A DNA stretch of 64,000 bases from Deltaproteobacteria bacterium (GCA_012517315.1 JAAYVE010000053.1:62001-126000); one strand, 5' to 3'. Shown: positions 42,275 to 51,826, counted from the first letter of the stretch. The notes: generated by a model not told the origin, from the letters alone. Translations and numbers: made by a program.

Positions 42275-44406
42275 GCTCCCTTCGCCGCCTCCTCGCCAAT
42301 CCGCATAGGGGTCGGGCTCTCTTGCGCCGCCTCCTGGGAAACCTGGAACGCGCCTTGCTTACCCGCCGCCTCGTGACGTTGGTGAAAAGGCCCCTGGAGG
42401 AATTGATCCCTGTAGGAGTGCCTATCCCGGTTCATTTCAGGGATCGCCAGACGCCCTCTTTCTTCTTTACTTGGGATCGGCTCAGGGGCCTCCTGAGGCA
42501 ATCGGCGCCCGCCGAAGTTCTTTCCTTAATCCAGAAAGGTGAAGATTTCCGCAGACTGGTCTTTTCGTTTCGAAGCCGCCCCCCGGTCACTTTTTCCAAT
42601 GGGGTCGACTGGACGCTCAACGCATTGGAAGACCCAGACTGGAACGCAGATCTTCACCGTCTCGAGTGGATGGTGACCCTCGTTCTGGCTGCCCACGTCT
42701 CCGGCGAGGCCCGTTACGCTCGGGAGGCAGCTCGATGGCTCTGCGACTGGAGTTTTCAAAACCCACCCGGGACTGCCCCCTGGAGTGATCCCTTTGAAGT
42801 GGCTCAAAGGGCCAATACCCTTTGCTGGTTGCTCTTTCTGGGGCGGGAACACCGGGACTTCACCGATGAGGCCGTGGAAGCGTGCATCCGCGTCCTTGTG
42901 CTTTCCGCCTTCTGGATCCATGGCACCCTGGAGTACGGGACCCCTAACAATCATCTTTTCATTGAGACAATCAGGCTGGCACAAATCGGCTTGCTCTTCC
43001 CGGAGTTTCCCAGGGCTGGGGAATGGTTCAGAAAGGGGATGTCTCTCCTGGAACGGGAGGTGCTCAGGCAGGTGACCACCGACGGGGTGCACCGGGAACG
43101 TTCTTCGTTTTACCAGCGAATGACCGTGGAGGCCCTTCTTGAACTGTTTTTCCTCTGCAGGGCGAATAGCCTGAGGTTTCCCGAGGTACTGTCCTGGCGC
43201 CTGGAGGCAATGCTCCTTTTTGTCATGGGTATTTTCAGGCCTGACGACGAGTTTCCCATCCTGGGAGACGGTTTCCGCTCAGACATTTTGCTGCGCTACG
43301 ATCTGCCATCCCTGGGGGGCGGCATTTTCCCGCCGTCGTCACTGGAAAAGAGGCAGAGCAGTCTTTACACCCGTCTTCTGACGAACGGTGGGAACAATGC
43401 AGTCCTCGGCAGCCAGGTACCCATGCCCCCTGTTCAGGTGTGGAAAGAGGGGGGGGTTGCTGTTTTTCGCAGTGGGGATGCTCATGCCGGGAACATGCTC
43501 TTGATGGATTTCGGTCCATTGGGGATGGAGGAAGCCCCCGGCCACGGGCATGCGGACTGCCTGAGCCTCGAGTTGACGGTGGAAGGCCGTCCCGTCGTCG
43601 TGGACCCCGGTTCTTATTCCTGGCGGCGGGCTCCGGCCCTGCGCAGGGCTTTCAGGGGAACCCTCGCCCACAACACGCTGGTGGTGGACGGCAAAGATCA
43701 GACGCCCCTTCACGGTTTTTTCGGGGCAGGGTCCTTTGCGCGCCCTCGCCTTCGCCGTCTTGAAGGGGGAACAGGGATCCGCTGCCTTGATGCCTCTCAT
43801 GACGGCTACAGGCGGCTGGCCTCACCCGTCGTGCATCGGCGTGTGGTCATCGAAACCGGGTCTGACGGATGGATTATCGTGGACATGGCTGAAGGGAGCG
43901 GCAGCCACTGGTTCCAACTGGCCTGGCACTTCCATCCGCGGTTGGCCCTGCAGCTCAATAAAGAGAGCGCCACGCTTCTGGAGGGGGAATCTGTAGCGCT
44001 GCGGTTGCTGTCGAGCGCCAAATGGCCTGTGGAGGTGGCGAGGTATCGGGGATGCCGGGACCCATTTCTGGGATGGGTGTCATGGGAATCGGGCCAATTG
44101 GAGGCTGCGGACGTTCTCATCTTGAGCGGGAACTGCACAGCGCCCTGCTGGCTGGTGTCAGCCTTCGTGCCGTCCGGGTCGGGTCGGGACAGACCTGTCC
44201 TCGAGTGCGATTCAGATGAAAAGGGGTTGGTGCTCTCCTTCAGGACTGATTTTGGGCTGACGAGCGCTTTTATTGCCTGGAGCGGCTCCAGAGGAGGCAG
44301 TTTTGGGACGTGGGAAACGGATGGCACTCTTGCGGTTGTCCGGGAAGGGGCCGACCCGGAAATCCTGTCATGGGACGGGAGTGTTCGGTGCTTTCAGCCC
44401 AGGTAG
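42211..44406 (+). CDS. Heparinase II/III-like polysaccharide lyase/hydrolase family protein
   Basis: 731 residues from ATG 42211; TTG 42205 is close, and both lie inside the previous gene (64 bp overlap), so the start is uncertain. An alpha/alpha toroid N-terminal half (about 80-380, with WFRKGMSLLEREVLRQVTTDGVHRERSSFYQRM) and a C-terminal Hepar_II_III beta-sandwich with GHGHADCLSLELTVEGRPVVVDPGSYSW. No signal peptide is evident. Such proteins are common in exopolysaccharide clusters and may cleave or edit the polymer. A G8 tract lies at 43449-43456. The last 13 bp overlap the livF 3' end on the other strand. Confidence 0.87.
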   Translation: MGHSGRSPGDGSEGSRAEKALSSLRRLLANPHRGRALLRRLLGNLERALLTRRLVTLVKRPLEELIPVGVPIPVHFRDRQTPSFFFTWDRLRGLLRQSAPAEVLSLIQKGEDFRRLVFSFRSRPPVTFSNGVDWTLNALEDPDWNADLHRLEWMVTLVLAAHVSGEARYAREAARWLCDWSFQNPPGTAPWSDPFEVAQRANTLCWLLFLGREHRDFTDEAVEACIRVLVLSAFWIHGTLEYGTPNNHLFIETIRLAQIGLLFPEFPRAGEWFRKGMSLLEREVLRQVTTDGVHRERSSFYQRMTVEALLELFFLCRANSLRFPEVLSWRLEAMLLFVMGIFRPDDEFPILGDGFRSDILLRYDLPSLGGGIFPPSSLEKRQSSLYTRLLTNGGNNAVLGSQVPMPPVQVWKEGGVAVFRSGDAHAGNMLLMDFGPLGMEEAPGHGHADCLSLELTVEGRPVVVDPGSYSWRRAPALRRAFRGTLAHNTLVVDGKDQTPLHGFFGAGSFARPRLRRLEGGTGIRCLDASHDGYRRLASPVVHRRVVIETGSDGWIIVDMAEGSGSHWFQLAWHFHPRLALQLNKESATLLEGESVALRLLSSAKWPVEVARYRGCRDPFLGWVSWESGQLEAADVLILSGNCTAPCWLVSAFVPSGSGRDRPVLECDSDEKGLVLSFRTDFGLTSAFIAWSGSRGGSFGTWETDGTLAVVREGADPEILSWDGSVRCFQPR

Positions 44407-45113
44407 GCTTTCCGGATTTCCGGGTTGCTGGCGAGTTCAGCAGCTGAGCCCTCCATGACGATCTGACCCGCTTCCAGCACATAGGCACGGTGAGCGTGCT
44501 TCAGGGCGATACGCGCATTCTGCTCCACCACGAGGATGGTGGTTCCTGCCGCGTTCAGTTCGCTGAGCACCCGGAAGAGCTCCTGCATGAGGAGCGGAGC
44601 AAGGCCCATGGACGGTTCATCCAGGAGAATGCAATTGACCCCGCTCATGAAGGCCCGGCCCATGGCGAGCATCTGCTGTTCGCCGCCGCTCAGGGTGTCC
44701 CCTCTCTGGTGTTTTCGGTCCGCGAGTCTGGGGAAAAGGGTGAAGACCCGCTCATAATCCTTGGCGATCTGCTCCTGGTCTTTCCTCGCATACGTGGCGA
44801 TTTTCAGGTTTTCAAAAACGGTCAGGTTCCCAAAAATGTGTCTTCCTTCAGGGACCAGCCCGATGCCATGGACAGCCACCACGTCGTGCGGGGAGGCCGA
44901 CAGGAGATTCACTCCGTTGTATGTGATGCTGCCGCGGGTGACGACAGGACCTTCCGGAGGCGGCAATCGCATGATGCTCATGAGGGTTGTGGACTTGCCG
45001 GCGCCGTTGGCCCCCAGCAAGGCCACCATTTCCCCCTGATTCACGTGGAAGGAGACGCCTTGCAAAGCTTCAATGTTGCCGTACTTCACATGAAGGTCGC
45101 GTATGTCAAGCAT
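44394..45113 (-). CDS. livF: Branched-chain amino acid ABC transporter ATPase LivF
   Basis: 239 residues. Walker A GANGAGKST, signature LSGGEQQ, Walker B CILLDEPS, and the LivF-type ending (ELASNPEIRKAYLG). ATG 45113 overlaps the livG stop by 8 bp; an upstream TTG (45134) is less likely. It forms the cytoplasmic ATPase pair with LivG. Last gene of the liv operon, convergent with the lyase gene. Confidence 0.94.
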   Translation of the reverse strand: MLDIRDLHVKYGNIEALQGVSFHVNQGEMVALLGANGAGKSTTLMSIMRLPPPEGPVVTRGSITYNGVNLLSASPHDVVAVHGIGLVPEGRHIFGNLTVFENLKIATYARKDQEQIAKDYERVFTLFPRLADRKHQRGDTLSGGEQQMLAMGRAFMSGVNCILLDEPSMGLAPLLMQELFRVLSELNAAGTTILVVEQNARIALKHAHRAYVLEAGQIVMEGSAAELASNPEIRKAYLG

Positions 45114-45882
45114 GTGCGGGTTCTTCTTCTCCAAGGTAGGCGTGAATCACCCTCGGATTTTTTTTCACTTCATGGGGGCTGCCCTCGGCGATGGTCTCGC
45201 CGAAATCGAGGACCTTGATCCACTCGCAGACGTTCATGACCACCCGCATGTGATGTTCGATGAGCCAGATGGTCAACTGGAATTCGCTGCGGATCCACCG
45301 GATGAGTTCGATGAGTTCCTCGATCTCCCCGGGATTCATCCCCGCAGCCGGTTCATCCAGCAGGAGCAGGCTGGGGCGTATGGAGAGGGCTCGACCGATT
45401 TCCACGCGACGCTGAAGCCCGTAAGGAAGATTCTTGGGGTACTCCATGGCGTAGTGTCGGAGTCCCAGGATCTCCAGGAGTTCTTCAGCCGTGTTTCGAA
45501 CCCGGCGTTCGTTCTCACGGTATCTTCCCGTGCGCCACACGGCGTCCCAAAGCCCGTATCCCAAGCGATAATGTTGGGATATGCAAAGGTTCTCAAACAC
45601 CGTGAGGCTGTTCCAGAGGCGGATGCTCTGGAAGGTGCGTGCCATTCCCAGGGAGGTCACCTCATGGGGTTTGAGGCCGATGATTCGCTTCCCCCGAAAG
45701 ACGACCTCCCCTTCCGTGGGCCGATAAAACCCGCAAACCATGTTGAAGACGGTCGTCTTGCCCGCCCCGTTTGGCCCGATGAGGCCGACAAGTTCTCCTC
45801 CTCCCAGTTTCATGTTGAAGTTGTAAACCGCCCGCAGTCCGCCGAAGAAAAGGGTCATATGGGAGATTTCAAGGAGGGCCAT
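45106..45882 (-). CDS. livG: Branched-chain amino acid ABC transporter ATPase LivG
   Basis: 258 residues. Walker A GPNGAGKTT, the LivG-type signature (LPYGLQRRVEIGRAL), and Walker B LLLLDEPAAGMNP. The extra loop after Walker A with the FQSIRLWNSLTVFENL Q-loop is normal for LivG. Separated from livM by no bases. Confidence 0.94.
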   Translation of the reverse strand: MALLEISHMTLFFGGLRAVYNFNMKLGGGELVGLIGPNGAGKTTVFNMVCGFYRPTEGEVVFRGKRIIGLKPHEVTSLGMARTFQSIRLWNSLTVFENLCISQHYRLGYGLWDAVWRTGRYRENERRVRNTAEELLEILGLRHYAMEYPKNLPYGLQRRVEIGRALSIRPSLLLLDEPAAGMNPGEIEELIELIRWIRSEFQLTIWLIEHHMRVVMNVCEWIKVLDFGETIAEGSPHEVKKNPRVIHAYLGEEEPAHA

Positions 45883-46908
45883 CTATTCCTCCTTTCCCTT
45901 GGGCGAAAACAGACGACGGAGCCTGGGGAAGATGTCGGTGAACTCCCGGTGCCCCATGATGCCCTCAGGCCTGAAGAGCATGAGCAGAATCAGCAGGAGA
46001 GGCACCACAACCCATTTGGCCACCTGGAGCGGCCTGAAGAATTCAAGGACAAGGGTGAGGCTCACCGCGCTCAACACGGAACCGCTCAGGGACCCCATTC
46101 CGCCCAGGTAGACCATCACGAGGACTTCCGTGGACTTCATGATGGTGAAAGTGCCCGGGTTGATGTATCCGAGGATATGGGCGAAAAGCCCCCCCGCCAC
46201 CCCGGCGAGGCCCGATGAGAGCATGAAGGCGATCATTTTCATGCGAGGGGTGTTCACACTCATGATCTCTGCGGCGATTTCATCGTCCCGGATGGCAACG
46301 ATGCCCTTGCCGTAGGTGGAGTTCACGAAGCGGTGGATCACCCAAACGGTGAACCCCACGCAAACGAGGACCCAAATGAGGATCCACGGCAGGTTCACTG
46401 CTTCGTGCATGGCGTTGACGATTCCCGACATCCCCATGAATCCACGTGCTCCGCCAATCACCTGCATGTTCTCGATGGAACTCTTGACGATGTAATTGAC
46501 CGCAAGGGTGATGATGGCCAGATAATCCCCGCGGGTGCGGAATGAGGGAATGGCGACCAGCAAGCCCGCCAGCGCCGCGCCGATGCCTCCAAGGAGCAAA
46601 GTGGCCGGAAAGAGGTAAACGGCGGTGGAGGGGTCCAATACGGCTGGTCCGAAGACCTTTGTGGTGCTGAAAAGCCAGACGTTGAGAACCGACGTGACGT
46701 AAGCCCCTACAGCCATGAAACCGGCATGCCCCACCGAGAACTCCCCCATGTACCCGTTGACGAGGTTGAGGGAAGCGCTGAGGATCACGTTGATCCCGAC
46801 GAACATGGCGATCTGCAGGATGTATGGATTGACCCACCTGCCCTGGGCCGCGGCGACCACGACGACGCAAAAGAAACCATAAAGGATGAGGGAAGTGAAA
46901 CGGCCCAT
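45883..46908 (-). CDS. livM: Branched-chain amino acid ABC transporter permease LivM
   Basis: 341 residues from ATG 46908, chosen because AGGA lies 8-9 nt upstream; TTG 46923 is in frame. About 9-10 hydrophobic helices. The permease motif region is NLVNGYMGEFSVGHAGFMAVGAYVTS and GDYLAIITLAVNYIVK. Pairs with LivH to form the membrane channel. Confidence 0.93.
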   Translation of the reverse strand: MGRFTSLILYGFFCVVVVAAAQGRWVNPYILQIAMFVGINVILSASLNLVNGYMGEFSVGHAGFMAVGAYVTSVLNVWLFSTTKVFGPAVLDPSTAVYLFPATLLLGGIGAALAGLLVAIPSFRTRGDYLAIITLAVNYIVKSSIENMQVIGGARGFMGMSGIVNAMHEAVNLPWILIWVLVCVGFTVWVIHRFVNSTYGKGIVAIRDDEIAAEIMSVNTPRMKMIAFMLSSGLAGVAGGLFAHILGYINPGTFTIMKSTEVLVMVYLGGMGSLSGSVLSAVSLTLVLEFFRPLQVAKWVVVPLLLILLMLFRPEGIMGHREFTDIFPRLRRLFSPKGKEE

Positions 46909-46925
46909 GGGAGAGTCCTGCAAGG

Positions 46926-47855
46926 CTAAATCTTAGTGGCTCTGGCAATTCCGAAGATGCCCGTCGGCTTGATGCTCAAGAAGATCAGGAGGATGCTGAA
47001 TGCGATGAGGTCCCTGAGGGTGGACGGAAAATAGGCGGCCACGAAAATTTCTACGAAACCCAGGAGGAAACCGCCCAGAAAGGCTCCCCGTATCTCTCCG
47101 ATCCCTCCAATGACGGCGGCGATGAAGGCCTTCCAGCCCACCAGTGCACCCATGTAGGGCTCCAGGACGGGATATGCGATGGCGAAGAGGACCCCGGCCA
47201 GGGCAGCCAGGGAGGAACCGAGTACGAACGTGAAAACAATGACCGTGTCCAATGGAATGCCCATGAGGGGAACCGCCATGCGATCGTAAGAGATGGCTCT
47301 CATGGCCATGCCCAGCTTCGTCTTGCGCACGATGGTTTCAAGGAGAACAAAGACGAGCAGCGTGGCGATGATCACGACGATCTTCACATTACTGACGTTC
47401 ATTCCCCCAATGGAATAGACGGTACCGGGGAGAAGCTCGGGAAAACTACGCCTGTTGGCTCCCAGAAAGAGCAAATTGCCGTTTTCCAGGATCAGACCGC
47501 ACATGAGAGCGGTGATGACCACGTACAGGCGGGAAGCTCCTTTCCTCCGTAACGGGCGGTAAGCCACCCTTTCGATGGCCACTCCCACACACGCCGTGAG
47601 GGCCATCGTCAGAACAACTGTGATCCCGAAAACCATCAGGGGAGGAAGAGCGAAGGGAAAGGCGAACGCATATTGGCCAAGGAGAAAAGTGGCAAGGAAA
47701 AAAGCGATGTAGGCGCCCACCATGAAAATGTCCCCGTGAGCGAAATTGATGAGGAGGAGTACGCCGTAGACGAGGCTGTAGCCCAAGGCGATCAACGCAT
47801 AGAAGCTGCCCCATTGGAGGGCGTTGAGAAAGTTCTGCATGAAGCTCTGGAGCAT
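46926..47855 (-). CDS. livH: Branched-chain amino acid ABC transporter permease LivH
   Basis: 309 residues, about eight hydrophobic helices. Typical LivH N-terminus (NALQWGSFYALIALGYSLVYGVLLLINFAHGDIFMVGAY) and the conserved central loop (MRAISYDRMAVPLMGIPLDTVIVFTFVLGSSLA). ATG 47855 or 47840 could be the start. Confidence 0.93.
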   Translation of the reverse strand: MLQSFMQNFLNALQWGSFYALIALGYSLVYGVLLLINFAHGDIFMVGAYIAFFLATFLLGQYAFAFPFALPPLMVFGITVVLTMALTACVGVAIERVAYRPLRRKGASRLYVVITALMCGLILENGNLLFLGANRRSFPELLPGTVYSIGGMNVSNVKIVVIIATLLVFVLLETIVRKTKLGMAMRAISYDRMAVPLMGIPLDTVIVFTFVLGSSLAALAGVLFAIAYPVLEPYMGALVGWKAFIAAVIGGIGEIRGAFLGGFLLGFVEIFVAAYFPSTLRDLIAFSILLIFLSIKPTGIFGIARATKI

Positions 47856-48181
47856 CAGTGGAATGGACTCCCCCTCAAGGAAATGAGGCTATGGGTTTGG
47901 TTGCACCGGGCATGAGTGCGCAAAACGGGATTCTGTGCCTTGCCCGGCAAGGTCCGGCAAAAGAGCACGACTCGGCGCAAACCGAACAGGGTGCCGCCGG
48001 CGAATCCTTGCTGTAGCCGGGATCGACCGACGTCGGCTGTTTTTCATTCGTTCCCAAGTCTAATGCTGACTCAGAGACCGCCCCTCCCGCCGGGCCGCGT
48101 TATACGATGGTTTCCAACGGTACCCGGCGAGCTTGACGAGCATAACAGCCGTTGACGGCGGGAGAGTCTCGACGGTCGCAC
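47856..48181. other. 326 bp gap between livJ and livH
   Basis: No gene. Contains a perfect 10 bp palindrome CCGACGTCGG (48027-48036) followed by GCTGTTTTT, which resembles a weak terminator on the + strand, though no + gene precedes it. On the minus strand, GCCG/CGGC stems near 48148 are short. The binding-protein gene often ends in a partial terminator or processing site to raise its dosage relative to the permease genes; nothing here proves that. Confidence 0.4.
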
Positions 48182-49348
48182 TTACGGGCACGCCGATTTG
48201 TAGAACTCAAACTCGCCCTTGTCGCTGATCTTCACCACGACGGCACACTTGACGGGGTCCCCATGGGAAGCGAAAGTCATCTTGCCGGTGATTCCCTCGA
48301 AATTCTTGATGCTTGCCAACTGCGCCCGAACGGCTTCCCTGTCTTTCACGATGTCACCGCTCAAGGCCCCCGTGTTCTTCACCGCCGTGAGCAGCAGTCC
48401 GATGGCGTCCCAGGTGAGCGCCGCCACGTCGTCGGGAACGTATCCATACTTTGCATTGTACTTGTCGATGAATTCCTTGGTGGCCCCTTTAGCTCCGGCG
48501 GCAGCATAGTGGGTGCTGAAGAAGAGGCCCTTGCAGGCATCGCCGCACAGCTTCATGAGTTCCGCCGAACCCCAGCTGTCGCTCCCCATGATGGGTTTTT
48601 TCCAGCCAAGGCCCTTGGCCTGTTTCACGATGAGGGGCACTTCATCGTAGTATTGGGGAGTGAACAGCACATCGGCCCCTGACCCGACGATTTTTGTCAG
48701 CTGGGCGCTGAAATCTTTGTCCTTGGTGGTGAAAGTTTCAAAAGCCACCACCGAGCCTGGTCCGTGGATCTTTTCAAAGGCTTCCTTGAAGTATTCCGCC
48801 AGTCCCTTGGGGTAGTCGCTGGCGATGTCGTAGAGAACCGCCGCCTTCTTGGCCCCGAACTCCTCTGTGACGAACTTGGCGGCGACCGGACCCTGGAACG
48901 GATCCAGGAAACAGGCGCGGAAGACATAGGGGCGCCCCTCAGTGGTTTTGGGGTTGGTGGACCACGGAGAGATCATGGGAGTCTTGTTGGCGTTGGCCAC
49001 CTCCCCGGCAGGGATCGCCTGCTTGCTCGCCTGGGGTCCGATCATGGCAAGGACCTGGTCCTGCGTGATGAGCTTCAGGGCAGCGGGAGTGGCGGATTCG
49101 GCTTTCGATTCGTTGTCCTCGTAAATGAACTCGAGCTTGTAGGTCTTGTCACCCACTTTCACACCGCCCGCCTTGTTTACCTCCTCCTTGTAAATCTCGG
49201 CGGCGAACTTGGAGCTTTCTCCCACCTTGGGGATGTCGCCGGTCAAAGGAATGTTGAAGCCCACCTTAATGGTTTGAGCCGCGGCCGTTGAGCAAAGAAA
49301 CAATCCTGCAACACAACCCACTGCAATGACAAAGGAAACCCTTCGCAT
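48182..49348 (-). CDS. livJ: Branched-chain amino acid ABC transporter substrate-binding protein
   Basis: 388 residues with a signal peptide ending about residue 24 (LCSTAAAQT). The mature part is a type I periplasmic binding protein (Peripla_BP_6): IKVGFNIPLTGDIPKVGESSKF at the N-terminus, GPQASKQAIPAGEVANANKTPMISPWST, and the DKDFSAQLTKIVGSGADVLF hinge region. Binds leucine/isoleucine/valine or a related ligand, such as an amide or aromatic acid. The first gene of the liv operon, preceded by a strong promoter. Confidence 0.93.
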   Translation of the reverse strand: MRRVSFVIAVGCVAGLFLCSTAAAQTIKVGFNIPLTGDIPKVGESSKFAAEIYKEEVNKAGGVKVGDKTYKLEFIYEDNESKAESATPAALKLITQDQVLAMIGPQASKQAIPAGEVANANKTPMISPWSTNPKTTEGRPYVFRACFLDPFQGPVAAKFVTEEFGAKKAAVLYDIASDYPKGLAEYFKEAFEKIHGPGSVVAFETFTTKDKDFSAQLTKIVGSGADVLFTPQYYDEVPLIVKQAKGLGWKKPIMGSDSWGSAELMKLCGDACKGLFFSTHYAAAGAKGATKEFIDKYNAKYGYVPDDVAALTWDAIGLLLTAVKNTGALSGDIVKDREAVRAQLASIKNFEGITGKMTFASHGDPVKCAVVVKISDKGEFEFYKSACP

Positions 49349-49653
49349 GACTGCCCTCCTATCCGGAAATGGCCATTAGTGGTGCTGTTGAACAAATACG
49401 TGCGATTTTTAGGATGGAATAGCCAGTTCTTACAACACAAAAAGGAATTCATGTCAACGTGTTTCGCCTGGGCGAACAGGCCTGGATGTGAGGCAGTGCG
49501 CCCAGCTCGGAATTCTTGTCAATTGTGTACCGGTTGTGTTGAAAATCGGGTATAAAGCTTGGGAAAATTGAGCGGAGGGCGGTGGGGAGAGGTTTTCCAG
49601 AAACCGCTCCATCCCGGCCTTTGATGACATCCCCCTTTCGGTAGTCGTTTTGC
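49349..49653. other. 305 bp divergent regulatory region between livJ and the histidine kinase
   Basis: Holds the liv promoter on the minus strand (separate entry). On the + strand I see TATAAA at 49551-49556 but no well-spaced -35 box. No gene, terminator or structured RNA is evident. Confidence 0.45.
49429..49457 (-). promoter_or_regulatory. Sigma-70 promoter of the liv operon
   Basis: On the minus strand: perfect TTGACA (49457-49452), 17 bp spacer, TGTAAG (49434-49429, 4 of 6). It lies about 80 bp before the livJ start. The AT-rich spacer (CTTTTT) fits a strong promoter. Confidence 0.6.
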
Positions 49654-51120
49654 ATGAAGATCAGATCCGGAATCATGATCAAGCTCTTGATCTGGTACTT
49701 TGCCCTGATCTTCATCTTTTACGGGACCATGGTGGTGTTGTTTGTTCACATCCAACAGATCATGGATATCTCGGGAAAGGTGGTGAACCGGAACTTCAAG
49801 GTGTCGTCCGCATCCAAGAAGATGGTGGAAAGCCTGCTCTGGATGGCAGAAAATGAGAACAAGTATCACCTGCTCCAGAAGGAGGAGTACCGTTTCTATT
49901 TCATGGACGGTCAGAGGCAGTATGAGGCGAGCCTGTCCGAAATCCTGCGGATCGACCCTGGTCCCAGCCAGGATAACGGGCCGTGGAGGGAACTCTTTGC
50001 GGAGTATGTGGGGCTGCTTCCCGCCGGTCTGGAAGGTCCCATGGAGCCGGAGCAGCCCAGAGACTTCTGGATCGGGGAATCGGTCATCAACGACTGGGTT
50101 CACAGAATCTCCAAGGCCCGTTCTGAAAATGAACAGGAAATCGAGGCTGGGATGCGGACACTCAACCGGCGCGGCGAGATGGCCGAGAGGTGGGGTTTCG
50201 TGGGCCTTGGATTCTCGGTTTTCCTGGCACTGCTGGGCATGGTCTTCCTCTCACGTTCCATCAACAGGCCCCTGCGGGAATTGCGCCGAGGCATCCGTTC
50301 CGTTTCCCAGGACGGCCTCGCCGAGCCCATTCACATTCACTCCAAGGATGAATTTGGCGAGCTTGCCGCCGCCTTCAATGACATGACCGAAAGGCTGAGG
50401 GAGGAGGAACGGATGCGTTCGGACTTCATTTCCATGCTCAGCCACGAAATCCGAACTCCCCTCACCTCCATTCGCGAGTCCGTCAATCTCATCGAGGAAG
50501 AGTTGATGGGCCCTGTAAACGCTCAGCAGCGGCGATTTCTCCAGATTGCGAGCCGGGAAATAGACCGCATTACGGACCTTCTCAAGCATCTCCTCCAGGT
50601 TTCACGGTTGGAAGCCGGCGCCGTAAAGCTGGAGCTCCACCTTCTCGATCCCTCCGTCTTCGTTTTCGGGAGCATCGAGCGGGTAATGCCTGCAGCCGAG
50701 GGAAAAGGGATCCGCATCGTGACGGATGTTCCATCACAACTTCCTGAGATCAGGGGAGATTCTGGAAATCTGCAGCAGGTTCTCCTGAATCTGTTGGGAA
50801 ATGCCATCAAGTTTTCGCCGCCGGGTTCCGACGTTGTTGTCCGCGTGGCCCCCGATGTGTCGGGAGTGGTGAAGGGACTGGCGTTCTCCGTGTCGGACAG
50901 GGGACCGGGAATCCCCGAGCAGGAGCTTTCTATGGTCTTTCACAAGTATTATCGTGCTTCGGGAGTTCGCAACGAAGTGGACGGAGTCGGCCTGGGTTTG
51001 AGCATTTCCAAGCACATTGTGGAAGCTCACGGGGGGGTGATTTGGGTGAAGAGCGCGTTGGGAAGGGGCAGCACGTTCGGTTTTACTCTTCCCCTGCAGA
51101 CCGAGGAAGTGGCATCATGA
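49654..51120 (+). CDS. HAMP sensor histidine kinase (GlrK/QseE-like by context)
   Basis: 488 residues. TM1 about 8-31, periplasmic domain about 32-180, TM2 about 183-202, HAMP about 203-255, HisKA with H264 in MLSHEIRTPLTS, and HATPase_c with NLLGNAIKFSPPG and GVGLGLSI. Followed by a lipoprotein gene (overlap of 4 bp) and a sigma-54 activator, which is the gene order of glrK-qseG-glrR in enterobacteria. The signal is unknown. Confidence 0.9.
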   Translation: MKIRSGIMIKLLIWYFALIFIFYGTMVVLFVHIQQIMDISGKVVNRNFKVSSASKKMVESLLWMAENENKYHLLQKEEYRFYFMDGQRQYEASLSEILRIDPGPSQDNGPWRELFAEYVGLLPAGLEGPMEPEQPRDFWIGESVINDWVHRISKARSENEQEIEAGMRTLNRRGEMAERWGFVGLGFSVFLALLGMVFLSRSINRPLRELRRGIRSVSQDGLAEPIHIHSKDEFGELAAAFNDMTERLREEERMRSDFISMLSHEIRTPLTSIRESVNLIEEELMGPVNAQQRRFLQIASREIDRITDLLKHLLQVSRLEAGAVKLELHLLDPSVFVFGSIERVMPAAEGKGIRIVTDVPSQLPEIRGDSGNLQQVLLNLLGNAIKFSPPGSDVVVRVAPDVSGVVKGLAFSVSDRGPGIPEQELSMVFHKYYRASGVRNEVDGVGLGLSISKHIVEAHGGVIWVKSALGRGSTFGFTLPLQTEEVAS

Positions 51121-51779
51121 TGTTTCGAGGGCATGTCGGCAGGAGGTGGGTTGTATGGGGAAACTATTTCGCAGTGGGCCTCCTGCTTTTGGGGAGTGGG
51201 GCTTGTGTGCGGCCGGTTTCCACGGAGTCGGCCGCGTTGGCCGCGCTGGACACAGGAAACCCTGATTTGCGGTTGTGGAGTGAGGGAAAGGAGCTTTTTT
51301 TCAGGGGCGATTATGAGGGAGCAATGGCCCTTTTTTTCGCATTGAGCGAGAGTGCACGGGACCCGGCCATGAGCCGCAAGGGGCTCTTCGGTCTTGCAGC
51401 CGCCCGATTGGCTTTGGCCAAGAGCGCGTCAGAGCTTGACGAAGCCATGATGCTTCTCGACTGCTGGAGTGAAATCGCACCGGTGGAAATGGAGTCTGAG
51501 GACCCACGATTTCTCCTGCCGGCCTTGGATCGTTTTTCGGGCTTCGGCCTGCGCGAGGGGTCCCAGCCCCAAAGGCAGCGATCCAAGAAGGATTTTCTGT
51601 ACGGCAGTCTTCAGGCCTGCAAGAATGCCCTGAAGCTTAAGGAAAAGGAAATGGACAGGATGAAATCCAGACTGGACTCCAAGGACAGGGAAATCAGGAA
51701 GCTCAGGAGCCAGATCGAGTCTTTGGAGGCCATCGACCGAAAGTTCCAGGAAAAGAAGCGGGAGGCCGCAAATCCCTGA
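51117..51779 (+). CDS. Lipoprotein with C-terminal coiled coil (QseG-like by position)
   Basis: 220 residues from ATG 51117, overlapping the kinase stop; ATG 51120 is possible. Lipobox near residue 30 (LLGSGAC). The middle part looks alpha-helical, TPR-like, and the C-terminus (about 170-215) is a highly charged coiled coil (KLKEKEMDRMKSRL...). In enterobacteria the lipoprotein between GlrK and GlrR controls kinase activity; the same job is likely here by position only, as I see no clear sequence motif. Confidence 0.78.
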   Translation: MMFRGHVGRRWVVWGNYFAVGLLLLGSGACVRPVSTESAALAALDTGNPDLRLWSEGKELFFRGDYEGAMALFFALSESARDPAMSRKGLFGLAAARLALAKSASELDEAMMLLDCWSEIAPVEMESEDPRFLLPALDRFSGFGLREGSQPQRQRSKKDFLYGSLQACKNALKLKEKEMDRMKSRLDSKDREIRKLRSQIESLEAIDRKFQEKKREAANP

Positions 51780-51826
51780 AGGGTCTTGTTGTGCAGCAGG
51801 GGAACGGTCATGAGCTTCGGAGAGGG

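Noticed and set aside
48015-48043. Palindrome CCGACGTCGG plus T-run as terminator or operator
   Set aside because: No + strand gene ends before it and it is too short to call; recorded only within the gap description.
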